Positions 1 to 8,938 of a DNA stretch of 64,000 bases are shown here, one piece after another. Each line of letters begins with the position of its first letter. Position 1 is the first letter of the stretch. This DNA is from Hydrogenophaga sp. IBVHS1 (lineage in GTDB: Bacteria; Pseudomonadota; Gammaproteobacteria; Burkholderiales; Burkholderiaceae_C), in assembly GCF_002127265.1 (NCBI RefSeq), contig NZ_NFUU01000001.1, forward strand, positions 992,001-1,056,000, read 5' to 3'. Under the pieces are notes generated by a model that saw only the letters and a program-made list of their open reading frames with translations, was not told the origin of the DNA and did not search any database. A program made the translations under genes and the position numbers.

Positions 1-547
1 CAGGGGCGCCTGCAGCGGGCGGCAATCGCAGTGCCGCAAGTCGCCGCTCCATCACACCTCGCCACTCCGAGGGCATCAACGCATTGGCACGGAGCCGGGA
101 ACCGGCAGGGCTGCCTACCGCGGGCAGCGCACAGGGCGAGTGCGCGGCAGGCGCCAGGGGCACATCTTGGCGCAGCCCGCGCAGATTGAGTGGCGGCACG
201 AACGGCGCCGTGGGCAACGCGGCCGCTGAAGGTGTAGAGGCGTGAGCAGGCGGCAGCACGGGCATCCCCAGGCCGGCCCCCTGCGCTTCTTCCCTGTCCA
301 GAAGATCCATCAAACCTTCCACGAGCTCAGGGCTCTGTGGACGAATGCTGTGGGTAGCGGACGGACTTAACGTGCTTTCTGACAGATTCCACCCGATGGA
401 GGCCTCGGCGTCTGGGCTCCCATCCAGACGGTCATCACTGTCAGAACCACCCGCAGCCTCATCCGCAGCAAGCGGGAGCCCTCCCAAAAATTCCTCTTGC
501 AGCGGTGCCACAGCAGGCCGCTGGCCATTTCCTCTTTGCGTTGCCAT
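1..547 (-). CDS. Unrecognised Ser/Pro/Ala-rich protein, 3' end beyond the window
   Basis: The minus strand is open from an ATG at 547 to the left edge (182 codons, no stop). A good ribosome binding site (GGAGG, about 11 nt upstream) precedes the start, which supports a real gene. The protein starts MATQRGNGQRPAV and is polar, rich in Ser, Pro, Ala and Gly, with an acidic patch (SDSDD) near residue 35. It shows no signal peptide, membrane segment or fold motif that I recognise. A short acidic helix-like stretch (PELVEGLMDLLDREE) lies near residues 75-90. The composition looks intrinsically disordered. I do not recognise the family. A secreted or effector-like protein is possible but nothing decisive is visible. 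Confidence 0.6.
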   Translation of the reverse strand, partial: MATQRGNGQRPAVAPLQEEFLGGLPLAADEAAGGSDSDDRLDGSPDAEASIGWNLSESTLSPSATHSIRPQSPELVEGLMDLLDREEAQGAGLGMPVLPPAHASTPSAAALPTAPFVPPLNLRGLRQDVPLAPAAHSPCALPAVGSPAGSRLRANALMPSEWRGVMERRLAALRLPPAAGAP

Positions 548-741
548 TTACTTCACTGCCTCCATCTTGAATTGCCTACAAAGAATCTTGGTGCGACTCA
601 TCTCCTCGGCGCGCGGGTGCCCTGGAGATGGTCGATTCGACAATAGGAAGGCAGATCACCCTTGGGGGATCGAAGGCACCAGATGCAAAAGAATGGGCTC
701 GAATCGCCCGGGGGAGGCGCAAAGCGGGTGCGCCTGGCTGC

Positions 742-1662
742 TCAGTAGCGCCTTTTGTTCGATAGCTCTTCGAACAGCTCGCCATAGATACGGTAGCGGT
801 TCTCGCTGATGGACAGCGGCGCTTCGCCCTCCCGCACATGCGCCACCACGGCACAGCCAGGCTCATGCAGGTGAGTGCAGTTGTAAAAGCGGCATTCGCC
901 CAGCGTGGCGTTCAGGTCGGGCATCAGGTGGGCGAGCTGCATGGGCTCGATGTGGTTCAGGCCGAATTCCTGGAAGCCGGGCGAGTCGATCAACGCCGTG
1001 CGACGCGCTTCATCTACCCAGTACCAGGTGGTGCTGGTGGTGGTGTGTTTGCCCGAGTTGAGCGCGCGCGAGATCTCCCCGGTCTGTGCACGCGCTTCAG
1101 GCACCAGCCGGTTGACCAGCGTGCTTTTGCCCACGCCGGAAGGGCCCAGCACCAGCGTTCGCTTGCCAGTCAGCCGCTCTTGCAGCGCATCGAGGCCGTC
1201 TTCCGTGCCATCGGCCGATTTCAGGCGCAGCGGCAACACGGCGCATCCCATGCGGCGGTAGGGCGCCAGGCGTGCCCAGGCGCGATCGAAAGCAGGCTGC
1301 AAGTCGCTCTTGTTGAGCACGATCAGCACATCGATGCGCTCGGCCTGCGCTGCAATCAGCGCTCTCGCAAGCTGGCGCTCGGAGAACTCGGGGTCGGCCG
1401 CCACCAGCACCAGCACCTGGTCGAGGTTGGCGGCAAACGACTTGGTTCGCATCTCGTCCTGCCGGTAGAACAGGTTGCGCCGTTCCTCCACACGCTCAAT
1501 GCTGCCTTCGTCGCCGGTGATCTGCCATTGCACCTGGTCACCCACCACCACCGCGCTCTTCTTGCCACGAGGATGGCAGATGCGACGTTCGCCATCCAGG
1601 CTTTCCACGAGGCAGTGGCGACCATGGGCAGCCACCACCAGACCGGGCATCAGATCGGCCAT
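742..1662 (-). CDS. rsgA: Ribosome small subunit-dependent GTPase RsgA
   Basis: Circularly permuted GTPase that acts in late maturation of the 30S ribosomal subunit. The 306-aa product shows an N-terminal OB-fold region (about residues 5-65). The permuted G motifs follow: G4 NKSD at 117-120, the P-loop GPSGVGKS at 173-180, and G3 DSPG at 226-229. A C-terminal zinc site is formed by Cys257, Cys262, His264 and Cys270. I chose the ATG at 1662 because it overlaps the TGA of the upstream pterin dehydratase by one base (TGATG), the usual sign of translational coupling. Upstream in-frame starts would run deep into that gene. The identification is secure. Confidence 0.96.
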   Translation of the reverse strand: MADLMPGLVVAAHGRHCLVESLDGERRICHPRGKKSAVVVGDQVQWQITGDEGSIERVEERRNLFYRQDEMRTKSFAANLDQVLVLVAADPEFSERQLARALIAAQAERIDVLIVLNKSDLQPAFDRAWARLAPYRRMGCAVLPLRLKSADGTEDGLDALQERLTGKRTLVLGPSGVGKSTLVNRLVPEARAQTGEISRALNSGKHTTTSTTWYWVDEARRTALIDSPGFQEFGLNHIEPMQLAHLMPDLNATLGECRFYNCTHLHEPGCAVVAHVREGEAPLSISENRYRIYGELFEELSNKRRY

Positions 1663-1982
1663 CAGTCCTTTTGCAGCGCATCCACTGCGGCCGCGCAATG
1701 GAAGTCGCTGACGGAGATGCCGCCCACGTCGTGCGTGTTGAAGCGCACCGTGCAACGGCTGTAGCTCACGGCAAGGTCGGGGTGGTGGTCTTCGCGGTGC
1801 GCGATCCACGCCAGCGCGTTGACGAAGGCCATGGTCTCGTAGAAGTTGGCGAAGGTGTAGGTCTTTTCCAGCGAGCCTTCGATCAGCTTCCAGCCCTGCG
1901 CGGCGTCGCCGTTGAGCTGAGTGAGCTGGGTCACGATTTCGGTGGCGGAAAGCGCGCGGCGGTTCTGGTGGATGGAATTCAT
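1662..1982 (-). CDS. phhB: 4a-hydroxytetrahydrobiopterin dehydratase (pterin-4a-carbinolamine dehydratase)
   Basis: A 106-aa protein of the PCD/DCoH family. It dehydrates 4a-hydroxytetrahydropterin formed by aromatic amino acid hydroxylases. The family signature is visible as EDHHPDLAVSY near residues 63-73, with a following Arg/His-rich beta strand and the late HDVGG motif. The length is normal. It lies between the M48 protease (10 bp upstream) and rsgA (1-bp overlap), so the three are probably one transcript. No phenylalanine hydroxylase gene is in the window, so the substrate supplier must be elsewhere or the role may be more general pterin recycling. Confidence 0.9.
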   Translation of the reverse strand: MNSIHQNRRALSATEIVTQLTQLNGDAAQGWKLIEGSLEKTYTFANFYETMAFVNALAWIAHREDHHPDLAVSYSRCTVRFNTHDVGGISVSDFHCAAAVDALQKD

Positions 1983-1992
1983 GTTGTAGTGA

Positions 1993-3255
1993 TCAGATGC
2001 CTTGCAGGCGGGACAGGCGTTCGCTGGCCGGAGGGTGTGAATAGTAGAAGCGGGCGTAGAGCGGGTCGGGCGTCAGCGTGCTGGCGTTGTCCTTGTAGAG
2101 CTTGAGCAACGCACTGGCCAGGTCGTCGCCACTGGTCTGGGCCATGGCGTAGGCGTCGGCCTCGAACTCGTGCCGGCGCGAAAGTTGCGCCATGAGCGGG
2201 GACAGGAAAAAAGTGAACAAGGGGACGACCATGAGGAAGAGCAGCAGGGCGAGCGCATCGTTGGGCGCCTCCATGGAGGGGGTCACGCCCAGGCCGCTGT
2301 AGAACCAGGCCTGGCTGGATACCCAGCCCAGCAGAGCGAACCCAACCAGGCTCAGCGCAAACATGAGCGCGATTCGTTTGAGGATGTGGCGGCGTTTGTA
2401 GTGGCCCAGCTCGTGCGCCAGCACCGCATCAATCTCTCCGGGGCTGAGTTGCTGCAACAGGGTGTCGAAAAACACCACGCGCTTGGCGGCCCCGAAGCCG
2501 GTGAAGTAGGCGTTGGCGTGCGCGCTGCGCTTGCTGCCGTCCATCACAAACAAACCTTTGGCGGCGAAGCCGCAGCGTTGCATGAGGGCATTCACCCGCG
2601 CCTTGAGGGTTTCGTCCGACAGCGGCTCGAATTTGTTGAACATGGGGGCGATGACGGTGGGGTAAAGCACCAGCGCCAGCAGGTTGAATGCCATCCACAC
2701 GCCCCACGCCCACAGCCACCACGTGGTGCCGGCGGCACCCATCAGCCAAAGCATGAGCGCGGCAATGGGCAGGCCGACAACTGCGCCCACCAGCGCGCCT
2801 TTGAACAGGTCGGCCAGCCAGAGCGAAACCGTCATCTTGTTGAAGCCGAAGCGCTCCTCGATGCGGAAGGTGCTGTACAAGCCCAGCGGCAGCGTGATCA
2901 AGCCGCCGATCACCACGAAAGCCGCCACAAGCGCGAGCTGTTGCCACATGCCAGGGCCCAACGCGGCCAGCAGGGTCTGGTTGAGCCAGTCCAGTCCACC
3001 GAGCAGCGTCCACCCCAGCAGCATCGCGGCTTCGATCGCCGTTTCCAGCAGGCCAAAGCGCGACTTGCTGATGGTGTAGTCGGCCGCTTTCTGATGGGCC
3101 GCCAAAGAAATCGTGTTGCTGAAAGCGGCCGGCACCGTGTCACGGTTCCGGGCCACGTGCCGGATCTGTCGGCTGGCCAGCACCGTGCGCACCAGAAGGC
3201 CGAGCACAAGCAGGGCGCAGAAGAGCGCGGTGAAGAATAGGGAGGCGGTGTCCAT
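1993..3255 (-). CDS. M48 family membrane metalloprotease (Ste24/CAAX-protease-like)
   Basis: A 420-aa integral membrane zinc protease. The N-terminus ([19 protein letters not shown]) is a membrane segment and several more follow. The catalytic zinc motif HELGH lies at residues 281-285, and the third ligand lies in EFEADAYA about 75 residues later. The layout matches the Ste24/CAAX prenyl protease 1 group. In bacteria, which lack prenylated CAAX proteins, these enzymes are thought to act in membrane protein quality control. I chose the ATG at 3255 because the extra residues upstream have no hydrophobic or conserved character and would run into the orn promoter. It is divergent from orn and leads the phhB-rsgA operon. 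Confidence 0.9.
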   Translation of the reverse strand: MDTASLFFTALFCALLVLGLLVRTVLASRQIRHVARNRDTVPAAFSNTISLAAHQKAADYTISKSRFGLLETAIEAAMLLGWTLLGGLDWLNQTLLAALGPGMWQQLALVAAFVVIGGLITLPLGLYSTFRIEERFGFNKMTVSLWLADLFKGALVGAVVGLPIAALMLWLMGAAGTTWWLWAWGVWMAFNLLALVLYPTVIAPMFNKFEPLSDETLKARVNALMQRCGFAAKGLFVMDGSKRSAHANAYFTGFGAAKRVVFFDTLLQQLSPGEIDAVLAHELGHYKRRHILKRIALMFALSLVGFALLGWVSSQAWFYSGLGVTPSMEAPNDALALLLFLMVVPLFTFFLSPLMAQLSRRHEFEADAYAMAQTSGDDLASALLKLYKDNASTLTPDPLYARFYYSHPPASERLSRLQGI

Positions 3256-3344
3256 GGGGCCGAGTCTATCGAATGCCGTGGTGCCAGGTTGCGCCGCGGG
3301 GCATGCCGCCGGTCCCCTTGTGCGGATCGGCGAAAATCCCCGCC

Positions 3345-3941
3345 ATGACTTCAGCCACCCCACCGGCCACCGTGCCCGCCGCGTCCGACATTCCCACCCT
3401 TTCCAGGAGCGACCAGAACCTGGTCTGGATCGATTGCGAGATGAGCGGACTCGATCCCGAGAAAGAGCGATTGCTGGAGATCGCGGTGATCATCACCGGC
3501 CCGCAACTCACCCCGCGCATCGAGGGCCCGGTGGTGGTCATTCACCAGAGCGACGCGGTGCTGGGTGCCATGGACAACTGGAACAAGGGCACGCATGGCC
3601 GCAGCGGCCTGATCGACAAGGTGAAGGCCAGCACCGTGACAGAAGCGGAAGCCGAGGCCACGCTGCTTGAGTTCATCTCTAAATATGTGCCGAAGAACGG
3701 CTCACCGATGTGCGGCAACACCATCAGCCAGGACCGCCGCTTCATGGTGAAGTACATGCCGAAGCTGGAGGCTTTTTTCCACTACCGCTGCCTCGACGTG
3801 AGCACTTTGAAGGAACTGGCGAAGCGCTGGAGGCCTGAGGTGTACGAGGCCTTCAAGAAGCACCAGAAGCACACGGCCCTGGCCGATGTGCATGAGTCCA
3901 TCGACGAGCTCGAGCACTACCGCACGCACTTCCTGCGCTGA
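3345..3941 (+). CDS. orn: Oligoribonuclease
   Basis: A 198-aa DEDDh 3'-5' exoribonuclease that finishes RNA decay by hydrolysing di- and oligoribonucleotides. The first catalytic motif is [12 protein letters not shown] near residue 27. The downstream HxAxxD-type motif reads [14 protein letters not shown] near the C-terminus. The N-terminus is about 15 residues longer than in the shortest homologues. The ATG at 3345 has no Shine-Dalgarno sequence, but a -10-like GAAAAT ends 7 nt before it, consistent with a leaderless message. It is divergent from the M48 protease gene with about 90 bp between starts. Confidence 0.95.
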   Translation: MTSATPPATVPAASDIPTLSRSDQNLVWIDCEMSGLDPEKERLLEIAVIITGPQLTPRIEGPVVVIHQSDAVLGAMDNWNKGTHGRSGLIDKVKASTVTEAEAEATLLEFISKYVPKNGSPMCGNTISQDRRFMVKYMPKLEAFFHYRCLDVSTLKELAKRWRPEVYEAFKKHQKHTALADVHESIDELEHYRTHFLR

Positions 3942-3969
3942 TTCCAGGTGGTTTTGCGACCCTGGCCAC

Positions 3970-3987
3970 ATGTCAGAATCGTGACAT
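3970..3987. promoter_or_regulatory. Perfect 6-bp inverted repeat upstream of pit
   Basis: ATGTCA-gaatcg-TGACAT lies 15-33 bp before the pit start codon. The arms are perfect with a 6-bp spacer, the size of a dimeric regulator site. The halves are inverted rather than the 11-bp direct repeats of a Pho box, so this does not look like a PhoB site. The bound protein, if any, is unknown. Confidence 0.35.
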
Positions 3988-4002
3988 TCATCTGAGTTTC
4001 AC

Positions 4003-5592
4003 ATGACCAAAAAGTCCCGCTCCCGCTTCGTCACCAAGAATCAGGAAGTGCTCCAGCTCGGCGCAGCCGTGCTGTTTCTGCTGCTCGTCGGTGTCTATGC
4101 CTCGCTCACCGGCGCTTCGACTGCCAGCCTGACCAGTTCTGCCGTCTGGCTGCTGATCGTGGCGGCTGCGGTGGGCGCCTACATGGCCATGAACATCGGC
4201 GCCAACGACGTGGCCAACAACATGGGTCCGGCGGTCGGTTCAGGCGCCCTCACCATGGGCTGGGCCATTGTGGTGGCGGCGGTGTTCGAAGCGCTGGGCG
4301 CCATCGTGGCGGGCGGTGATGTGGTGGGCACCATCAAGGGCGGCATCATCGACGCCGATGCCATTGCCGACCCCGCGTTGTTCGCCTGGGTCATGTTCGC
4401 CGCCTTGCTGGCTGGCGCGCTCTGGCTCAACCTGGCCACGGCCCTGGGTGCGCCCGTCTCGACCACGCACTCCATCATCGGCGCCGTCATGGGCGCGGGC
4501 ATCGCCGCTGGCGGCTGGGGTCTGGTGAACTGGGACACCATCGGGGCCATCGTGATCAGCTGGGTGATCTCACCCCTGATGGGCGGCGCCATGGCGGCCG
4601 CCTTCCTCTACATCATCAAGCGCAGCGTGACCTACCGCAGCGACAAGACGGAGGCCGCCAGTCGGGTGGTGCCCGTTCTCATTTCGGTCATGGTCTGGGC
4701 CTACACCACCTACATGCTGCTCAAGGGTTTGGGGCAGATTGTGAAGGTGGGGTTCCTTGTGGCGCTGGTCGCTGGGGCGGTCGTGGCGCTTGTGGTGTGG
4801 TGGCTGATCCGCAAACCGATTGCCCGCATGGCCATGCGCCAGGACAACAGCAAGGACGGGGTGAATCGGCTCTTCACCTGGCCCCTCATTTGTTCGGCTG
4901 CGTTGCTGAGCTTCGCCCACGGTGCCAACGACGTGGCCAACGCCATCGGACCGCTGGCCGCAATCTACGAAGCGGTGAAGGAGGGCGCCATCGCCACCAA
5001 GGCCGGCACGCCGTTGTGGATCATGGTGCTGGGCGCGCTGGGGCTGTCGGTCGGCCTCGCCCTTTATGGTGCGCGGCTGATTCGCACTGTGGGCAAGGAA
5101 ATCACCGAGCTGGACAACATGCGCGCGTACTCCATCGCCATGTCTGCCACGCTCACCGTCATCATTGCATCGCAAATGGGCATGCCGGTGTCCACCACCC
5201 ACATTTCCATTGGCGCGGTTTTTGGCGTGGGGTTCCTGCGCGAGTTGCTGAAGGTGAACTACGCCAAGATGGAAGCGGTGGTGTTCGCAGGCCACCAAGG
5301 CGCAGACCGCGCCGAGGTAGAGGCCTATCTGCACCGCTTCGAGGCCGCCGAAGTGAGGGAGAAGAAGCGCATGCTCGCCGACATGAAGCGCCGCACCAAG
5401 GCGCGCGAGGCGGCCGAGGCGGGCGCCGTGTTTGCCAAGAAGGAACAGAAGGCGCTGAAGAAGGCCTACAAGAAAGAAATCGTCAAGCGCTCGGCGGTCA
5501 TGCGCATCGTGGCTGCGTGGATCGTCACCGTGCCCGCCACCGCCGTGCTGGCGGCCCTTTTGTTCTACATCGTGCGCGCTGTTTTGAGCTGA
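4003..5592 (+). CDS. pit: Inorganic phosphate transporter, PiT family
   Basis: A 529-aa permease expected to move phosphate (as neutral metal-phosphate in bacteria) across the inner membrane with protons. Both halves of the family's internal duplication are visible: GANDVANNMGPAVGSGA near residue 67 and GANDVANAIGPLAA near residue 307, each followed by PVSTTH. About ten hydrophobic helices are present. A long charged cytoplasmic stretch (about residues 425-500, rich in Lys, Glu and Ala) precedes a last membrane helix. It lies 61 bp after orn. Being the low-affinity system, it complements the Pho-regulated PhoX enzymes further along the window. Confidence 0.93.
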   Translation: MTKKSRSRFVTKNQEVLQLGAAVLFLLLVGVYASLTGASTASLTSSAVWLLIVAAAVGAYMAMNIGANDVANNMGPAVGSGALTMGWAIVVAAVFEALGAIVAGGDVVGTIKGGIIDADAIADPALFAWVMFAALLAGALWLNLATALGAPVSTTHSIIGAVMGAGIAAGGWGLVNWDTIGAIVISWVISPLMGGAMAAAFLYIIKRSVTYRSDKTEAASRVVPVLISVMVWAYTTYMLLKGLGQIVKVGFLVALVAGAVVALVVWWLIRKPIARMAMRQDNSKDGVNRLFTWPLICSAALLSFAHGANDVANAIGPLAAIYEAVKEGAIATKAGTPLWIMVLGALGLSVGLALYGARLIRTVGKEITELDNMRAYSIAMSATLTVIIASQMGMPVSTTHISIGAVFGVGFLRELLKVNYAKMEAVVFAGHQGADRAEVEAYLHRFEAAEVREKKRMLADMKRRTKAREAAEAGAVFAKKEQKALKKAYKKEIVKRSAVMRIVAAWIVTVPATAVLAALLFYIVRAVLS

Positions 5593-5881
5593 TTGCGCTC
5601 AGCATTAGGGTTTCCACTGAAACTGTGCCATAATCAGCGGCTTCGCAGGCAACTGCGATGATTTGTGCATCTGCCTCACACACCAGGCCCCCCGATTTCA
5701 AGATATGGGGCCTTCGCTCCCGGTGTCACGCAACTTTGTGACCTATGGCGCGTTGATCGTTTGATGGTTGATGTTTTGTAACCACGAACGGATCAAGCGC
5801 CCCGGAGCCGCCACCCATTGAGGTGCGCCGCCCCTTCAGCGACTTTTTTCGATCAATTGCGCATTTGGCGCATGGACGAAC
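5593..5881. other. 289-bp non-coding leader upstream of the DEAD-box helicase
   Basis: I see no gene here. A possible promoter is TTAGGG (5605-5610), an 18-bp spacer, and CATAAT (5629-5634). That would give an untranslated leader of roughly 240 nt. Long leaders are known for cold-regulated RNA helicase mRNAs, but I cannot show a structure here. The last 60 bp before the helicase ATG contain no strong Shine-Dalgarno sequence. Confidence 0.4.
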
Positions 5882-7708
5882 ATGAGCGACTCTTTTGAAG
5901 CACGCGGCGATTTCTCGCCCGAAATTATCACTGCCGACACCGAGGCAGACACTTCCACACCCGTGATCACCGAGCCTGTGGGCCCCAACGGCTTCGAGCT
6001 GCTGGGCCTGGCCCCCGAGCTGGTGCAGGCCTGCATGGACCTCGGCTACACGCAGCCCACGGCAGTGCAGACCAACGTGATCCCCAAGGCCATGCTGGCC
6101 CAGGGCGAAGCGCGTTTTGCCGATTTGATGGTGTCCAGCCAGACCGGCAGCGGCAAGACCGCCGCTTTCCTGTTGCCCATGCTGCACACCCTGCTGCAGC
6201 AGCGCGCCGACGCCGAAGCCAAAGAGCGCACCGACCGTGAGCGCGCTGTGGCCGAAGCACTGGCCCGTGGCGAAGCCCCGCCCAAGGCGCCCAAGCGCAA
6301 GGACCCCACCAGCTCGCGCAATTTCAAGGCCGCCACCCCAGGCGCGCTAATTCTTTGCCCGACGCGAGAACTCGCGCAGCAGGTGGCCAACGACGCCATC
6401 GACCTGGTTCGCCACTGCCGCGGCCTGCGCATCGCCAACGTGGTGGGCGGCATGCCCTACCAGCTGCAGATTGCCCGTCTGCAGAACGCCGACCTCGTGG
6501 TGGCCACGCCCGGCCGTCTGCTTGATCTGCAGCGCTCGCAACAGCTCAAGCTCGACCAGGTGCAGTTCCTGGTGGTGGACGAAGCCGACCGCATGCTCGA
6601 CCTCGGTTTTTCCGACGATCTGGCCGAAGTCAACGACCTCACCAGCCAGCGCCGCCAGACCATGATGTTCAGCGCCACCTTTGCGCCGCGCATTCAGCAA
6701 CTCGCCATGCGCGTGATGCACGACAACGGCAAGCATGTGCAGAAGGTGCAGATCGATTCGCCGCAAGAGCAGCACGCCAACATCAAGCAGGTGCTTTTCT
6801 GGGCCGACAACGCCGACCACAAGCGCAAGCTGCTCGACCACTGGCTGCGTGATGCCAGCATCAACCAGGCCATCGTGTTTGCCAGCACGCAGATCGAATG
6901 CGACGGCCTCGCCAACGACCTGCAGCAAGATGGCTTCTCCGCTGTGGCGCTGCACGGTGCGCTCAGCCAGGGCATCCGCAACCGCCGCCTGATGGCACTG
7001 CGCGCTGGTCAGGTGCAGATCCTGGTCGCCACCGACGTGGCAGCACGCGGCATCGACGTCCCCACCATCACCCACGTGTTCAACTTTGGCCTGCCGATGA
7101 AGGCCGAGGACTACACCCACCGCATCGGCCGCACCGGCCGCGCCGGCCGCGACGGCCTGGCCGTCACGTTCGCCGAGTTCCGCGACCGCCGCAAGATCGG
7201 TGACATCGAGGCTTACACGCGCCAGCGCATCAACGTGGAAACCGTGCCCGGCCTGGAGCCGCGCCAGCGCGCGCCGCAACCCGAGTTCGGTGGCCGTGGT
7301 CGCCCAACCGGTCGTCCCAGCAATGGCTATGCCGACCGCAGCGGCTTCAACGACCGCCGTGGCCCTTCCGCACCGCGCGGCCCGCGTTTTGAAGGTCGTC
7401 CGGAAGGCCGTCCAGAAGGCCGCCCTGAGGGACGCTTCGAAGCCCCCCGCGTAGACCACAGCCGCCCGGAGACGCGTTTTGATCCGCGCTTTGAAGGCCG
7501 TGCGGACCCGCGCAGCGAGCCCCGTTTTGACAACAACCGCGGCGGCGAAGGCCGCTTCGACAGCCGCCCGCCCGCTGGCCGTGGTTTCGCTGATCGCGCT
7601 CCTGCCCGCACGGCAGCCAAGCCCGGTGGCTTCTCCAGCGTCGGCCGCAGCGACAGGGGCGCCGATCGCGCTCCCGCTCGACCGGTGGCGCGTCGCAGCC
7701 CGCGCTGA
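5882..7708 (+). CDS. DEAD-box ATP-dependent RNA helicase (RhlE-like) with Arg/Gly-rich tail
   Basis: A 608-aa RNA helicase. Core motifs in order are the Q-motif region (GYTQPTAVQ), Walker A SQTGSGKTAAF, PTRELAQQ, DEAD (VVDEADRMLDLGF), SAT (FSATFAPR), and the motif VI region HRIGRTGRAGRDG. A charged insertion of about 45 residues (QQRADAEAKERTDRERAV and following) separates motif I from Ia. The last 160 residues are rich in Arg, Gly, Pro and Asp. They contain a tandem EGRP repeat (about residues 503-516) and many FD/FE-R-G units, typical of RNA-binding tails. Such enzymes unwind structured RNA in ribosome assembly and mRNA decay, often at low temperature. RhlE versus another subfamily cannot be settled by eye. 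Confidence 0.92.
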   Translation: MSDSFEARGDFSPEIITADTEADTSTPVITEPVGPNGFELLGLAPELVQACMDLGYTQPTAVQTNVIPKAMLAQGEARFADLMVSSQTGSGKTAAFLLPMLHTLLQQRADAEAKERTDRERAVAEALARGEAPPKAPKRKDPTSSRNFKAATPGALILCPTRELAQQVANDAIDLVRHCRGLRIANVVGGMPYQLQIARLQNADLVVATPGRLLDLQRSQQLKLDQVQFLVVDEADRMLDLGFSDDLAEVNDLTSQRRQTMMFSATFAPRIQQLAMRVMHDNGKHVQKVQIDSPQEQHANIKQVLFWADNADHKRKLLDHWLRDASINQAIVFASTQIECDGLANDLQQDGFSAVALHGALSQGIRNRRLMALRAGQVQILVATDVAARGIDVPTITHVFNFGLPMKAEDYTHRIGRTGRAGRDGLAVTFAEFRDRRKIGDIEAYTRQRINVETVPGLEPRQRAPQPEFGGRGRPTGRPSNGYADRSGFNDRRGPSAPRGPRFEGRPEGRPEGRPEGRFEAPRVDHSRPETRFDPRFEGRADPRSEPRFDNNRGGEGRFDSRPPAGRGFADRAPARTAAKPGGFSSVGRSDRGADRAPARPVARRSPR

Positions 7709-7722
7709 TCGAAGCTGAAGTT

Positions 7723-7757
7723 AAAAAAAAGCCGGACCTTAGGGTCCGGTTTTTTTT
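7723..7757. terminator. Bidirectional rho-independent terminator
   Basis: CCGGACC-ttag-GGTCCGG forms a 7-bp stem. It is preceded by eight A and followed by eight T, so it can terminate both the helicase (plus) and the AraC-family gene (minus) that converge here. Confidence 0.9.
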
Positions 7758-7779
7758 GGCTCAAGGCTTATGGCTTGGC

Positions 7780-8784
7780 CTAAAGATTTGCGTGCTGCTT
7801 CCTCCACCCCGCCGGCGTCACCTGATACACCCGCTTGAAAGCCCGGTGAAACGCAGGTTCTGACTCGTAGCCCGCTTCTTCCGCGATACGCGCAATCGGG
7901 TCGGCGGATTCGGCCAGGCGGCGGGCGGCTTGTTGCAGGCGTCGCTGGGTCAGGTAGCGCATGGGCGGATCGCCCACCAGTGAGGTGAAGCGTTCGGCAA
8001 ATGCCGAACGGGAAAGGCCCACTGCACGCGCCAGGGCGTCGGCCGTCCAGGTACGTGCTTCCTCCTGGTCGCTGTGCATGAGCGCCAGTGCGCGGCCCAC
8101 CATGGGGTCTCTCAAGCCGGCGATCCATCCGGTGGCGGGAGCCAGAGGATCTTGCAGGTAGCGGCGCACCGCTTGCAGAAAAAGGAGCTCGGCCAGCTTG
8201 CCCAGCATGGCGGAAGACATGCCGCTGTCGCCGTTTTCTTCCAGCGCAGGGCGCCGCGATGACGCGAAGCGCAGCGAGCTTTCGATCCAATCGCTGGCTG
8301 CGGCATCGGCCAGGCGCAAGTGCAGCACGCGCGGCAGGGCGCTGATGAGCGGGTCGCTGGATTGGTCGTGGCCGAGGAATCCGCAGAAGAAACGGGTGTC
8401 TGCGGAAGCTGCGCAGCCGTAGACCAAGCGTGCGGGGTCGCTGCCTTCACCGGGCTCGAAGAGGTCGTTCACGTCCAGCGGTTCGCTCAGCAAGTTGCTG
8501 CCGATGCGGTGGCGGTCGTTGCGGGGCAGGATCACGATGTCACCGGACTGCGCGTGCACGGGCTTCTCGCCGTCAACCTGCAACGCGAGCTGGCCGGCGC
8601 AGACGTAGTGGTACGCAATGATGTGGCGCGGCAGTGGCAGGAATCCGGCGCAGTCGCCGGGTTCGACGTGCGACAGCACGCACCACGGCGAGGTGAACGA
8701 GGCTTCCAGAAACACGCCTCCGGTCAGGCGCATGGCGCGCAGGATGTCCGCCAGTGGATCGGGTGAGTGCGCGGCGTCCTGCAT
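7780..8784 (-). CDS. AraC family transcriptional regulator with N-terminal cupin domain
   Basis: A 334-aa regulator. The N-terminal part (about residues 15-190) is a cupin-type sensing domain; typical beta-barrel motifs are YHYVCAGQLALQVDGEKP and DIVILPRNDRHRIG. The C-terminal 100 residues carry two helix-turn-helix motifs of the AraC/XylS type (TADALARAVGLSRSAFAERF and PIARIAEEAGYESEPAFHRAFKR). The start at 8784 is chosen on alignment grounds because no clear ribosome binding site is seen. Longer in-frame versions would cover the divergent promoter region. It is divergent from the TTC38-like gene with a 154-bp gap containing a perfect direct repeat, its probable binding site. The ligand is unknown. 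Confidence 0.88.
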   Translation of the reverse strand: MQDAAHSPDPLADILRAMRLTGGVFLEASFTSPWCVLSHVEPGDCAGFLPLPRHIIAYHYVCAGQLALQVDGEKPVHAQSGDIVILPRNDRHRIGSNLLSEPLDVNDLFEPGEGSDPARLVYGCAASADTRFFCGFLGHDQSSDPLISALPRVLHLRLADAAASDWIESSLRFASSRRPALEENGDSGMSSAMLGKLAELLFLQAVRRYLQDPLAPATGWIAGLRDPMVGRALALMHSDQEEARTWTADALARAVGLSRSAFAERFTSLVGDPPMRYLTQRRLQQAARRLAESADPIARIAEEAGYESEPAFHRAFKRVYQVTPAGWRKQHANL

Positions 8785-8796
8785 GGTCGCGTCGGT

Positions 8797-8827
8797 GGCG
8801 TTTCGGCGAAAAATGCCGGCGTTTCGG
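8797..8827. promoter_or_regulatory. 10-bp direct repeat, probable AraC-family operator
   Basis: GGCGTTTCGG occurs at 8797-8806 and again, perfectly, at 8818-8827. The start-to-start distance is 21 bp, two helical turns, which is the arrangement used by AraC-type proteins. The pair sits 12 bp upstream of the AraC-family start and upstream of a possible -10 (TAGAGT near 8855) for the divergent TTC38-like gene. Confidence 0.6.
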
Positions 8828-8938
8828 GGATGGTTCGGCGCTGAGAGGAGGCATAGAGTACATCCGCTGACGTCGTGGGCGCAACACCACTCTCCATGCG
8901 CCACGCCGACATTGAACCAGACCACTCAGGAGTTTTTG

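Noticed and set aside
660-735. T-arm-like GGGC-TCGAATC-GCCC near 694-708 considered as a tRNA
   Set aside because: The loop lacks TTC and no anticodon or acceptor stem can be folded around it. No other tRNA was seen by eye in the window.
716-735. Hairpin AGGCGCA/TGCGCCT after rsgA considered as a terminator
   Set aside because: There is no T-run after the stem on the minus strand.
7391-7432. Tandem repeat in the helicase gene considered as a CRISPR or mobile repeat
   Set aside because: It is a 12-bp in-frame coding repeat (EGRP units) in an Arg/Gly-rich tail with no spacers.
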